Below are positions 45,591 to 56,384 of a DNA stretch of 64,000 bases, piece after piece; position 1 is the first letter of the stretch, and the number at the start of each line of letters is the position of its first letter. Origin of the DNA: Oidiodendron maius Zn (Eukaryota; Ascomycota; Leotiomycetes; Myxotrichaceae); contig KN832878.1 in assembly GCA_000827325.1 (NCBI GenBank), forward strand, positions 124,001 to 188,000, in the 5' to 3' direction. The notes under the pieces were generated by a model that ran no database searches, was not told the DNA's origin, and saw only the letters and a list, made by a program, of their open reading frames with translations. A program made the position numbers and the translations under genes.

Positions 45591-46649
45591 TGCGACGTCT
45601 AATATTCATGTTCTTGAATTCATATATGTCTACATTTTTCAAACTGTTATTGACTCATCACCATTCATCAAACAAGCGTATCTTGAATGTTTGTTAAATT
45701 GCGAATTGGATATGTAGAGTAAATAAAGTTGGTTCATTGTTGGGTGTGTGACGTGTCTATATATCATTGCATTGACAAGCATCCAATGTTTTGTTCTCTT
45801 AGCTAATCCACGGTGTCTTCATTAAGGGTGTTGACGGTCGCAGGATATTAAGGAAGGAAAGCTCTTTCTTTCAGACTAGACCTGATGATTTTGTAGTAAC
45901 AATATCAACATTTTTATCAATTTCTAAAACTTTGGTGATCTGTAAGACCTACAGCAGCCATCCGTCCACTGTCAACTTATTTCCACTGTAAAAATTCAGG
46001 CACCTACCGAGACATAAATTTAAATTATCTTCCAAGCGCCACTAATTGTTCGTGTTGTACAATAATGTCAAGATGCCATTAACAATTGAAGTGATGCACA
46101 TCCGATTGATGGATTTGTCACCCTCTTTACGCTCGATTACGCCACCAGCAATTCTCCGCATTTCTTTCACGACTGACGCTTTGCATTTCCTTGGTTCTTG
46201 ACAAAGTTTCGTTTATACGTATCATTCTCACTGTACCCATCAGGACAGCTTTATAATTCCACGAGTGAGATGTGGTGTTGACATGTCATCTGCTTATAAT
46301 ATAGCGAGACGTGAGGGTGAGTCGCTTTGGAGAATTTTTGGCTTCGCCAAAATTCAATGATCTACATCAGGGCCCAATTCGCTATCCGAGGAATGTTTTC
46401 TTATAGGTGGGATTTAATGTTAATGACCCTTTTCTTCGCATTCTGCTTGCTGGAAGTTGTCTTCTAGAGAAAGCAATGTCCGACCCCTTCTCATATCCAC
46501 CTATTATGGTGGATGTATAACAGTAGGCCAACGACAATTCAACTTTTCCACACAATTTAATCTAAAGAAATCACTAAATCCTATCTAAACAAGGTGAAAG
46601 TGTGGAGAAATGGCGCTCAGACAGATTTAATAAAGCAATGAGAATTGGG
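45591..46649. other. AT-rich gene-free stretch
   Basis: About 1 kb with no open frame. A strong hairpin with arms of about 10 bases (AATTTTTGGC ttc GCCAAAATT) lies at about 46333-46355. Nothing else was recognised. Confidence 0.35.
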
Positions 46650-46658
46650 TATAAATAG
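46650..46658 (+). promoter_or_regulatory. TATA box of the decayed pectate lyase
   Basis: TATAAATAG about 103 nt before the ATG at 46761, an apparently intact core promoter in front of a broken gene. Confidence 0.55.
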
Positions 46659-46760
46659 CAGGGGGCTTTCCAACTATTCTCTTCCTATATTGCACAACAT
46701 GGATACTCAATCACCCAACTATGCTCGCAATCCTACGAAATATTCCTTCCTTGTTTAAAT

Positions 46761-47183
46761 ATGAGATTCAGAACTTTATCTGCTGGTATATTCGCCGGGC
46801 TTACTGTTGCAACACCCACACAAACTATACAGAAATCTTCCAACAATGTGAATGTAAAAAGAGCGTCCGTTTCGGATGTATGTGAATTTTTGGCTTTTCC
46901 TAATATCAGCTAACTTAAATATCTATATCAGCCAGCAACTGGTATTTGAGCCACTTCCTCAAGCGTTACCTTACTCATTACTCTGAAAAGCTTTGCTTCT
47001 CAGAACGAAGGAATTACCTAGGGGCTAGGGGAACCACTACCACTGTTTCTACCTATGCTCAATTTACAGCGGCAGTTGCCAGTACCGCTAAGTAGGTCGT
47101 CTTCCTTGATGATCAGATCACCCAGGACGCAGACCAAGTCAAGATTGACAGCAACACTAGTCTCATTGGGAAGAACTCTGGAT
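46761..47183 (+). pseudogene. Pectate/pectin lyase (PL1) pseudogene, 5' part
   Basis: Remnant of a secreted pectin-degrading lyase. The ATG at 46761 opens MRFRTLSAGIFAGLTVATP, a good signal peptide, followed by the linker KRASVSD to 46876 and a plausible intron (gtatgt...atcag) to 46933. PATG is then followed by a stop. Further on come ASQNEGIT, then GLGG-TTTTVSTYAQFTAAV, FLDDQITQDADQVKIDSN and TSLIGKNSG. The GGTTTTVST...SIIGKNS order is the PL1 signature. The reading is broken by at least three stops and a frame change. After about 47183 similarity fades, so the catalytic core is lost. This is a host gene that died after having a normal promoter. Confidence 0.8.
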
Positions 47184-47509
47184 CGTCAGACATTTATACT
47201 TGAAACATCTGAAACATCATTCTCATATCCTAACATTGCACTATTTGCTTTGGCAGATAGTAATTTACCTAAATCCTGACAGAGGAGTACTTATAGAGAG
47301 CTAATAGGAACTAGGCTATTTCTCTAATATTTTAGAGTCTTTCAGGACGAATCTAAGGAACTCCCCCGACAGCCTAAACCATATGCATTTGATATCTAAT
47401 TAGCTCAATGTTATATGATGTTCTATGGCTTGCAACCTTCTAGGGAAAACGGCTAAAACGTCAACGATCATGAAAATTTATGTATTATTTGGTAAGTCAC
47501 GCATGAGAA
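47184..47509. other. Spacer, no gene seen
   Basis: AT-rich DNA between the lyase remnant and the aminotransferase stop codon. It may contain unrecognisable remains of the lyase. Confidence 0.3.
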
Positions 47510-48902
47510 CTAATTAGAATAATTTTGTGGGTCCCTGATGAACACTTCCAGACGTTCGAGGCCAGTCTGCAATTTCTTATCCTCTCCAAGGGTCAAGCGA
47601 ATATACCCTTTAAAATCACTTGCCCCTTCTTCGCTGAAGCAATGCCCTCCTGGCACAGAAGATATACCAGCTCTCTCAGCTAACCTAGCTGCGAAGGCCG
47701 CATCATCAACGGGTACCCCATCTGGAGTCAAGAACCGGATAAAGGCAGTTCCAGCTCCATTAGGTTTAATCCAGGTGCATCGATCGGAATTTCTAGTCAC
47801 AAAGTCATCTAGAAGTGCGATGCTAGATTTGCAAATAGCTAGATTCCGCTCCAGCAATTTGGGAAGAACCTCCGGGGACAGTGCAAATGCAGCAACACCG
47901 TCGTCCAACTGAGACACGCTGATAGTAGTGTAGTCTCTTGCGGTTGTAATGCGCTCAATGACGTCGAGGTTCGGTGATACAACCCACCCTACGCGGATAC
48001 CGGGCAGACCATGAGCCTTAGAAACCGATCCAGTAGAGACGCTGTTGAAATAGCCCAACGAGACAAAAGGAGGAGGTTTGGTGGCGTCACCATGGAAAAG
48101 AGGACTGAATACCTCATCTGAGAAAATGGTAATGTTATGAGCTTCAGCAAGCTTGAAGATTTGGTCCAGAATCCGTCTGTGAAGAACGGTTCCGGTTGGA
48201 TTGCAAGGGTTACTGTAGAAAATTTTAGCTGGCATTAATGAACTTATAGCTCGGCATCTAACTTCACGATAATGGCTTTAGTATTTGGTCGGATCATTGT
48301 AACCAGCTCTTCAAGGCTCGGCATCCAGCCGTCTTCCTCCCGCAACTTCCACAGGCTGACATCTGCACCAAGATATCGAGGAAGCACATAAAGCTGGGCA
48401 TAAGTGGGATATTGGCAAATGATATGATCTCCAGGGGCGCAAAGAGTTCGAAGAACAAGGTAATTCGCCATAATTGAGCCTGGCGTGATGACTACATTTC
48501 CGGCAGTCAACTGTGAGTCGGGTGAGGAATGCAAGTCTGCAATACGCTGGCGAAGCTTGAGCGAGCCGATGACGTCCCCGTATGTAAGATTTAGATTCTC
48601 GTCCACAGCGGTTTCCGGGCTCTGAGAGAGTTGTTTCAGCTCTTTCAGAGAGAGAGCTGAAACATAAGACCCTACATACTTTGATTAGCAGCTGTTCCTG
48701 ACGGACAGAGCTCGCTCCCTACCATGCAGGATCAAATCGGATTTAGGCTAGGAAATGGGTAAATATGAATAGAGACACTAAAGAGAGGTGAGCTCGGACT
48801 CACGCCATATTGCTGAACTAAGGTAGAGTCAGTAGTTAAATCTTAAAGCACGCCAAGTGACGGACCCCATTTGTCAATTTTGAAAGGAGCGATGTCTTTC
48901 AT
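47510..48902 (-). CDS. Class I/II PLP-dependent aminotransferase
   Basis: Fold-type I pyridoxal-phosphate enzyme of 395 residues. Exons: 48902-48866, 48817-48804, 48747-48723, 48671-48263, 48212-47510. The first three exons are tiny (37, 14 and 25 nt) and build MKDIAPFKIDKW, VQQYG and PKSDLILHG; the total phase closes exactly. Motifs: LNLTYGDVIGSLKLRQRIA, VITPGSIMANYL, CQYPTYAQLY, AIIVNNPCNPTG, IFSDEVFSPLF, and SVSKAHGLPGIRVGW with the Schiff-base lysine. It resembles the fungal ACC-synthase-like/GliI-like branch, which includes C-S lyases and transaminases, so the reaction is not fixed. No partner biosynthetic gene lies nearby. Confidence 0.88.
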
Positions 48903-50818
48903 CTTAATCGCGCGAGGGTAGTTTACAAGTTAAAGTGGATGGCAACGGGCTGACGAGTGGCAGGACGGTGTTTGCAAGTGAGAGAAGGGTCACTTTACAA
49001 GTCTGGGGAGACGTTATCGTGTCGGTGGATGACTCACGCCCTTTGCATGACTTTAGCAAGATGTCGGGTCGGCATCTTTGTTGGTGTCTGGAGGTCGGAA
49101 AGGTGGAGGCTAGAGGGGACGAAATTTTTAGTACGGGTTATCTGGGGGCTACGGTCAGTCTCGGCGTCTGTACAGAGTTGCTATTTCCCCAATATATATA
49201 CAGAGCATACCACTGTGAAATATAACATCGTAAACGCCACCTATATCCGCTATTCTGGCATACGAAACCCTTGATCCCGTCTCACCTCTGTGCAAAAAGG
49301 CTTGACAAGCGGTCTAAATGACTGGTAGCCGGTCGAGAACGCCCTCTGCAATTGTTGGATGATTTTAATTATTCAGACTTATGGAAAGAGATGTAAGCTG
49401 AGGTGCGGAGACTGGGCTCTATTGGGCTAGTTAAGCAGTACGCACGCGATACCATGTTCTGTACAGTACAGTAATAAAACATGGCGGATACCTCTTCCTA
49501 AATATGATATTCCAACATAACAGAAGCGATATTTATATTTTCACCATTCTTCTGTATGTACCAAATCTATTGATAAGCAGTATAAATGACTGCTATCCTA
49601 CCACCGCCTGTATTCTAATTAGTCGTGAAGTTCAGCTTGACCTGCATCGTTCATCCTTCCTCTCATTTAAACCCATGGCGATAAATGGCCAGGCCCCACG
49701 TGATCTGTTCTAACCAACAACACTCACCGTCACCGATCGGAGATAACAGCTAGTAATGGAGGAAAGAGGAAAGAAGCGATTCCACATCCCCAGCGATCAG
49801 TTAGTGTGATCATCCCTGAAAAGGGTCGCGGAGGAGCTGGCCGGCCGTGGCGCAAGCGCAGGAGCCCCCAGCACCGCCGCCCTGGGAGCGTCCCAAAACT
49901 GAGTGATCTCCATGGTCTACGGCGTCTGCCCTTACGACTGAACGCAGAGAGTTTGTTCCATAGTGCTTCACACAGCTTTCTGTACGTACACGCTTGCCGG
50001 AAGCATAGAAAGCCAAGAATAGCGTGGTTTTGGGATGGTTGCACAGACCCTTCTCGTGGCCTTCTTGCGAACCATCGATGTCTGCAGCAGTTTGCGTGCC
50101 AACACCGTGTGGAGAGAGGCCTGTGTTTCGGTTGGATTTCGTGGCCATGTAGGATTGGAATTACAGAACTGCTTTCCACGAGGCCATTCTCGATTACTGC
50201 TAGGTGGCTTTGGCAGTCCTCCACGCTTGCTAAGTTACCATCTTGACATTATTTGGTTCTCGTCACTAAGAGCCTCGTGGAGCCTTGCGCAGGTACAATT
50301 AGAGGTTTGCTTGTTGTTGGTTTGACCCTGGCCTCCTGCAGTCAGCCGGGGAATGGGGGCCGTGCCGCCCCTTTCCGCGATCAGGATTCGGATCAATAAC
50401 TGCTTCTAGCTCAAAAATTTCGTCTTCCGAGCACGCAGCAGGCGTTTCATAATGTCTCCTTCTTTTCGCAGTTAGTGATAGTATGACAAGACATTTAAAT
50501 GTGGCCCTCCACTCCCCGCAATGTGGTTACGGCTGAGCACTTGAAACTCAGCCTTCACGCCAGCATATTTTCGTGCCATTTTCCTTGTCCAAATTTAGCT
50601 AAGCCTCATGGGAATTAGAGGCTCAGTTACTGCAGCGGTGTTCATCGGGGGAGAAGGATCAGACAGCACTGCTTCAGAAGTGTAGCATGGGCAGTGTTTA
50701 TAAACGATTTTGAATCTCGTCTTCAACGAGATAGTCGGCGTCACTGCGATCACTTAATCTTTAGAAACAAGTTGCTAGAGAAAAATCTTTCTGTCTGTAA
50801 TTTTTAAACCCCATAACT
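48903..50818. other. Long gene-free stretch
   Basis: About 1.9 kb. Overlapping open frames on both strands near 49730-50330 arise from a GC-richer patch and have no domain. A TGTACAGTACAGTA string lies near 49461. Contains the promoter of the GPI protein. No RNA gene was recognised. Confidence 0.35.
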
Positions 50819-52924
50819 ATGCATCTCACGAAATTATTATTTCCGGTTGTCCTACTGTGGCGTCTCGCTGCATCAAATGAGCTCGACCTCTCACGGGAAA
50901 TTTTACGAGGTGCTTCGTCGCGACAGCTCCCTAGTTTAACTGCTGTGACATTTCGATCTATTATTCAGAAGCGAGAAGAAGCTTTCCTTCCCAAACGGGA
51001 CTGCGAGCATCATTATGCTGATTGTATGTTTTCGTAAAAATTGAATAGCAAATGTCGGCTTACGAAGTTTCAGATAACTCTATTCTGCGCGGCGCCGAGT
51101 CAAAATTTGCAACTACATCTATGAAATATAGCCTACCCACAATTAACCTTGAAGATATTGAACTTCACATTGCGGATATCCAATGCTATGGTTCTAGCAT
51201 TGCTGTCGAATTTCGGGACTTTCAAACCTTAAATCTTGCGGAGAAAAGCTGGGATGGTATTCCAGAGTTCTTCATCATCACCTCTCATCCAGGTTGCAAC
51301 AAAGATGGCGAGCGTGCCCCTCACCTGTATGCAATTCTTTGTGGCCGAAGGAAGCCGTTCACTGATTAGAAGCAGAGTCTCGAGCATTACATATAGCAAG
51401 GAAATACCCATTGCTACATTTTCCGCCAAACAAGTGGCCTGGAAAAATGCTTACGATACGATGACGGTTGGCTTTGGCTCGAGTCAGGGTAGATACAAGC
51501 CGGATTCTATAAGAATTCACAATGACCTCCGCAAACGGCAACTCATACCCACCGGGACTATAAGCTACCCATCCGTGCCTTCACCATCAACGACCGCTAG
51601 TTCAGTTACACACAACATCAACTATCAGGCTGATCCTGGGGCAGTAATCTTCACCATCTCGCACGAGTAGGTCCATTTCCCAAAATATTGACTGCGAGGA
51701 CATGTCTCTAACAATCTGCATAGAAATGAACCAATCGAGGAGAGCATTAGTGTCAGTTGTAAGAATTGTTCAACTGCCGGCACTATTGAGATCACGGAAG
51801 GTGTCTTTACTGTGAATAAATCGTCCAAATCGTTCATCTCCGAAGCTGTGAACTTTGTCAATAATGGCTTTTTTAAGGCTGTCGCGAACGGCGTCAGCGC
51901 GCATGTCGAATTGGAAACTACACTCTCTCTGTCTACAGGCACATCCTTCCGCAAGTCGCTTACAACGTTCACTCTTCCCGGATTCCAGGTCAGGTTGCAT
52001 CCTTGTGAAACATTGAGAGCCTTCCATTGACGAATGCAGATCCCCGGTATTGCTGCAGTTGGCCCTCAGCTTGAGCTCGATCTCAGCGGAGATATTGAGA
52101 TCGCTGCTGAGCTGGACTTTTCATACGGTTTTGACCTTATTGTAAGTTTGTGGGAGTGCATTCTCAATTACGCATTCTTCTAACAAAAAATGCACCCAGA
52201 TCCCCGACAATTCTTCCATCCTCATAAATATGGCAAATCTCACGCAGTCAAGTTCCAGTGGTTTGTATGTAATTTATGCTTCTACGACTTTCCGCTGCTG
52301 ATTATCTTTCACAGTGACAATTCTCAAATAAACGCACTCCCCCTAACTGCATCGTCTCCGGACTTCACCTTGACTCTCGGGCTCGGCCTTGTCGCCCAAC
52401 TTCTCGTGGGTGTCGAAATCCTTGACGACCATGGGGCACTGGGCGCGGGAATGTTTATCAACCTTCCGCATGTCGGTCTTACCGTTTCCCAGATCGATAG
52501 CGTTAACGCGCAATGCGAGCCGGTTAACGGATCCACTACCATTGACGGCTTCCTATCAACTGTCTTTCCAAACCTTACTCACATTGTACCGGACGCCGCA
52601 ATTGACATTGGGCTCAGCGCTACCGCCGGAGTAGACCTTCCGGGAGTCAATGTGAATGTCGGCGCAGGCATCACACACACGCTGACCGGAATACCGTTCA
52701 CACTGCCAACAGCGTGTATGATGTGGAATTCTAAGAACAACGAGTTCACTACCCCAACTACAACTACAACAGCATCAACCTCTATTCCCTCTCCCACTGG
52801 AGGCGCAGCGAAGAAGGCCAACTTAGCAGCAAGAAGGATGAGCAATCCGATCGTGGAGCTGGCAGGCTTGTGGTGGATGCTTGGAATGCTTCTGAGTGTG
52901 CTTTTCTTCGCTGTCTCTCTATAG
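50819..52924 (+). CDS. GPI-anchored cell-surface protein, unknown function
   Basis: 598 residues; exons 50819-51023, 51074-51326, 51370-51666, 51724-51988, 52040-52140, 52199-52264, 52315-52924. Residues 1-18 are a signal peptide (MHLTKLLFPVVLLWRLAA). An N-terminal beta-rich domain follows (LPTINLEDIELHIADIQC, FSAKQVAWKNAYDTMTVGFG). A second domain starts SVSCKNCSTAGTIEITEG and has repeating beta segments (GLGLVAQLLVGVEI, GVDLPGVNVNVGAGI). A Thr/Ser-rich stalk (TTPTTTTTASTS) precedes a C-terminal hydrophobic tail (GLWWMLGMLLSVLFFAVSL), the pattern for GPI attachment. The two-domain layout resembles fungal surface proteins annotated as DUF7029/DUF7223; I could not check this. Function is unknown. 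Confidence 0.85.
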
Positions 52925-53494
52925 TTCTTGCACCATATTCTTACCGATAACTATGTTTCTGTTGTATTTCTTCTAACGATACCATTCTATTTCTGGTTGT
53001 AGCTCTCCGGCCATAGGCATACGGTTTAAATAAAAGTATATTCATGACCTCAAAAACATTAATTTCCTGTCTGATAAAATGCGAAAGAATAACTGGAGTT
53101 ATCTAAAAGGGAAATCTTTGAGGACCAATACCGTCTCCTCAACTGATCCATTGCTACGTGATGACGGCTGAATCTGTAAGCAAATATGCGGAATTTTCGG
53201 ACTTAAAGCGCGGGTTGCTGTCTGGCACTGCGTTTAAACGCCGACAACAAAAATTTACCCTCGAGAGAGATCTATGTATTGTATATTGCTAAGCTTTACG
53301 TTGTTATTATGCCATAGGATCCTGACAAATGGATACATTTAGGAAGGAGAAACAAAAACAAAAGCTAAGAGAATCGGCCGTATATAATGTGTATGAGGGA
53401 GTCGAGTGGACGGTATGCGTGAAATATCTCGACGCTTCATTAAAAGCTTACCTTCTAATATTATCACTGATTTTCGAGTTTGTGTTTATATTAT
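52925..53494. promoter_or_regulatory. Intergenic region before the DHA1 exporter
   Basis: AT-rich, between genes on the same strand. It contains the GPI protein terminator and the exporter promoter. No motif was recognised. Confidence 0.35.
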
Positions 53495-55437
53495 ATGTCT
53501 TCCATTCATTCCAACCCAGAAGTCCGAGAGTCCGGATTTGGCAGTTTTAATAACCCGCCAGAGCCGCCCTGTTCTGAAAGGCCGGAAACAATCCACGTTA
53601 ACAGTACTAGTGCCATTATCAATGAACCAGAATTGGTACAAAGTACATCTCTCTGCATTCCAGATAAGAACTGTTCGACTTCCAATGGGGTTGACGAATA
53701 TGAAGTCCAATTCTGTGGGAGCGGCGACAAGGAAGACCCAAGAAACTTTGGAAAAGCTAGGAAATGGCTTTTTGTGATCATTATCTCACTGACGTCAGCA
53801 TCTGTGTGAGAAAACTATTTTGAAACAAATAACGTTACTCTGCTTACAATTCTCACTCTGCAGGGCCTGTGATTCCGCTCTATACACAACAACATATGGT
53901 CAGATCATGGCGGAATTTCATTGCTCAGAACTTATGGCCACGGCTGGCCTCTCAACATTTATCCTGGGAATGGGAGTATCCCCGTTGTTTCTCTCACCAC
54001 TATCAGAAGTTCTGTGCTCACCTCTCTAAAATTTTGATTCCTACTGACTTTGCGTAGTTCTATGGAAGGAGGCCCATATATATCATTTCATTAACTTCGA
54101 GCATGATTTGGCTTGTGCTCTGTGTAGTAGCGGGAAATATCCAGACCGTGATAGTTGCTCGACTATTAGGGGGGCTATCCGGAGCGGCATTTTTGAGTGT
54201 GGCAGGAGCCAGTGTGGGTGATCTTTTTAATCATAACGAGCTCCAGTTTCCCATGATTATGTATTCCGGAATTCAATTCATGGGACCAGAACTTGGCCCA
54301 ATCGTGGGAGGTTTTATTAACTATTATTCTTCATGGTAGGAATCAGCAATGCCTGGAAATCATTGAATCACTAACACATCATAGGCATTGGACATTTTAC
54401 TTCATGCTCATCTGGACCGGGGCAGCACTTATTTTTACTACTATCTTGGTCCCTGAAACCTACCGCCCTGTACTACTACGTCAAAGAGCTGAGAAGCTCC
54501 GAAAAGACACAGGAGATGATCGGTACCATGTCAGCAGCGGCTCGACACGAAAGAAATCGGTTCTTGTGACGATAATATGGTCGTTCTTTCGTCCGCTCGA
54601 AATGCTTCTTCTTGAACCCATGTGCCTAAATCTTTGTCTCCACTCATCCCTTCTCCTTGGAATCCTGTATCTCTTTTTTGGTGCTTTCCCATTAATATTC
54701 ACGGCTAATCATGGTTTCAATTTATGGCAAGTAGGCTTAACATTCCTAGGTCTGGCCATTGGAATTCTATTTGGCATATCCACGACTCCGTACTGGCAGA
54801 AGAGCTACGAGAGGATGGTGGAAAAGGGGAACACCGAGGCAGGTGAAGACAGTAAACCCGAGCCAGAATTTCGCCTGCCACAAGTTATGCTTGGCTCTGT
54901 ACTTGTACCGGCAGGGCTATTTTGGTTTGCCTTCACAACCTACAAGTCTGTGCACTGGATTGTTCCGATAATCGGCAGTGGTGTCTTTGGCATGGGGCGA
55001 GTGGCACCTCATCTAAGCCTGGGCGAGAATACCTGCTGATTCCATTGTGCAACAGGGTATTCCTCTCTTTTTCCGGCACTTGGACCTTCCTGGTTGATGC
55101 TTATCCCCTGTATGCTGCAAGCGCCCTGGCCGCGAACAGTTTTTCCAGAAGCACTTTCGGGGCCATCTTCCCCCTTTTCGGTGTTCAGAGTAAGCGAATC
55201 AGCAGCACTTCAAAGGAATGTTTCAAGGTTAACAAAACTTGTCAGTGTACAGTAAACTTGGATTTGACTGGGCTACAGCAGTGCTTGCCTTCATCACACT
55301 AGCAATGGTGCCTTTCCCGTACGTCTGCGCTTCCCCTCCGTGATTGTGCGGCCCTGAGACAAATCTTGTGCAGGTTTATATTCTTCAGGTATGGAAAGAA
55401 GATTCGGGGCAGGAGTAAATTCGCCGCAAGATTCTAA
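53495..55437 (+). CDS. MFS multidrug/toxin exporter (DHA1 type)
   Basis: Plasma-membrane drug:H+ antiporter, 538 residues. Exons: 53495-53805, 53864-54008, 54058-54335, 54385-54996, 55056-55189, 55246-55318, 55374-55437. A polar leader of about 85 residues ends KEDPRNFGKARKW. Family marks are SALYTTTYGQIMAEF, LSPLSEFYGRRP, ARLLGGLSGAAFLSVAGAS, GPELGPIVGGFI and LVPETYRPVLL, ending FSGTWTFLVDAYPLYAASALAANSF and RSTFGAIFPLF. Intron 4 has a GC donor (GG|gcgagt at 54997), required to keep phase. The substrate could be a toxin, drug or polyamine. ATG 53480 is in frame, but MSSIHSN at 53495 has a better context. Confidence 0.9.
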
Positions 55438-56384
55438 GAGAGGCGGGAGGGAACCCGTAGCAAGGGGTGGGTTGTCGAGTCGGCAGCAGCCTCAAACACC
55501 AAATACCTGAAACACTTAATATTGTATATGCCAGACAATAGTCGACAGTAATATATTATATACACAGTCATAATCTCGATCGAGAATATCTCAGATGCTG
55601 CAGAAACCCACGTGGGACGGGCCGAACCCCAGTCCGTCCCAATCTCGCCTACGAGGCAAATCACGTGAATTGGCAGTGATCCCCGCGGTGGTCGAAATAA
55701 CTGCCCGTCTAGGAAACTTTGAGGGACACAACCGAAGAATCGGAGACCTAGCCAACCACGGCAAGACAATCCCAGCCGCTTCTCAGAGCCCAATGGCCGC
55801 GATAACGAGACGTGCTGAAGGATCAATTCGCACCTTCAAGCCCGCATTTCGTAAGGAGGTGATCCGCCCAGAGCGCCAGTATCCTCGGCAGTCACTAACA
55901 ACTGACTTACCCGGCGAGCTATTGGATGGGGCGGCAGCCGTTGATCATCTGGGATCGCACTGCCATTTACGGATATCAGTAGCAAATTGCCTACTTAAGA
56001 ACTCTCCTCTTATCAGCTCGAGCGTGCCGATCGATGGGAATGGGAATGTAAGGGAGATTTGAATGATATTGAGGGCCTGATGCACTCGTCCCTCGCATCG
56101 TTGCTTGCTTTTCAGCCCTGCCTCCTGCTTCAATCCCGTCCCAGATATATACCGCTGCCACCTGCAGATCGTCCGTCCCCTTGCTCAATAACCAGTCATA
56201 TTTCCTGCAGATTCCCCTCCGTGCATTCTAGCCCCAGATCCGGCGCAGGGCGGAAATCACGTGCCTCCACCAGTTGATATCCCTTGATAGAGGTTATCTC
56301 GACGACTCCAGCTAGGTGACACCAAGCAAGCTGTGCATTCTTTTCTACATGACACGCTTTTCTGCTGTGCGTTTGTATGCCTAG
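55438..56384. promoter_or_regulatory. Intergenic promoter region of the permease
   Basis: Contains TCACGTGA (55662-55669), CACGTG near 56250 and TATATA near 56145. Open frames here have no domain. No gene seen. Confidence 0.35.

Noticed and set aside
49730-50325. Overlapping open frames on both strands, up to 164 codons
   Set aside because: They occur on both strands of a GC-richer patch, none has a domain, and composition explains them.
23066-55437. A secondary-metabolite gene cluster (monooxygenase, laccase, SDR, aminotransferase, exporter, C6 factor)
   Set aside because: No polyketide, nonribosomal peptide, terpene or similar backbone enzyme is present, and these genes are separated by unrelated ones.
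55595-56062. 155-codon plus-strand frame upstream of the permease
   Set aside because: Low-complexity Arg/Pro/Ser translation without motif; the opposite strand is also open.
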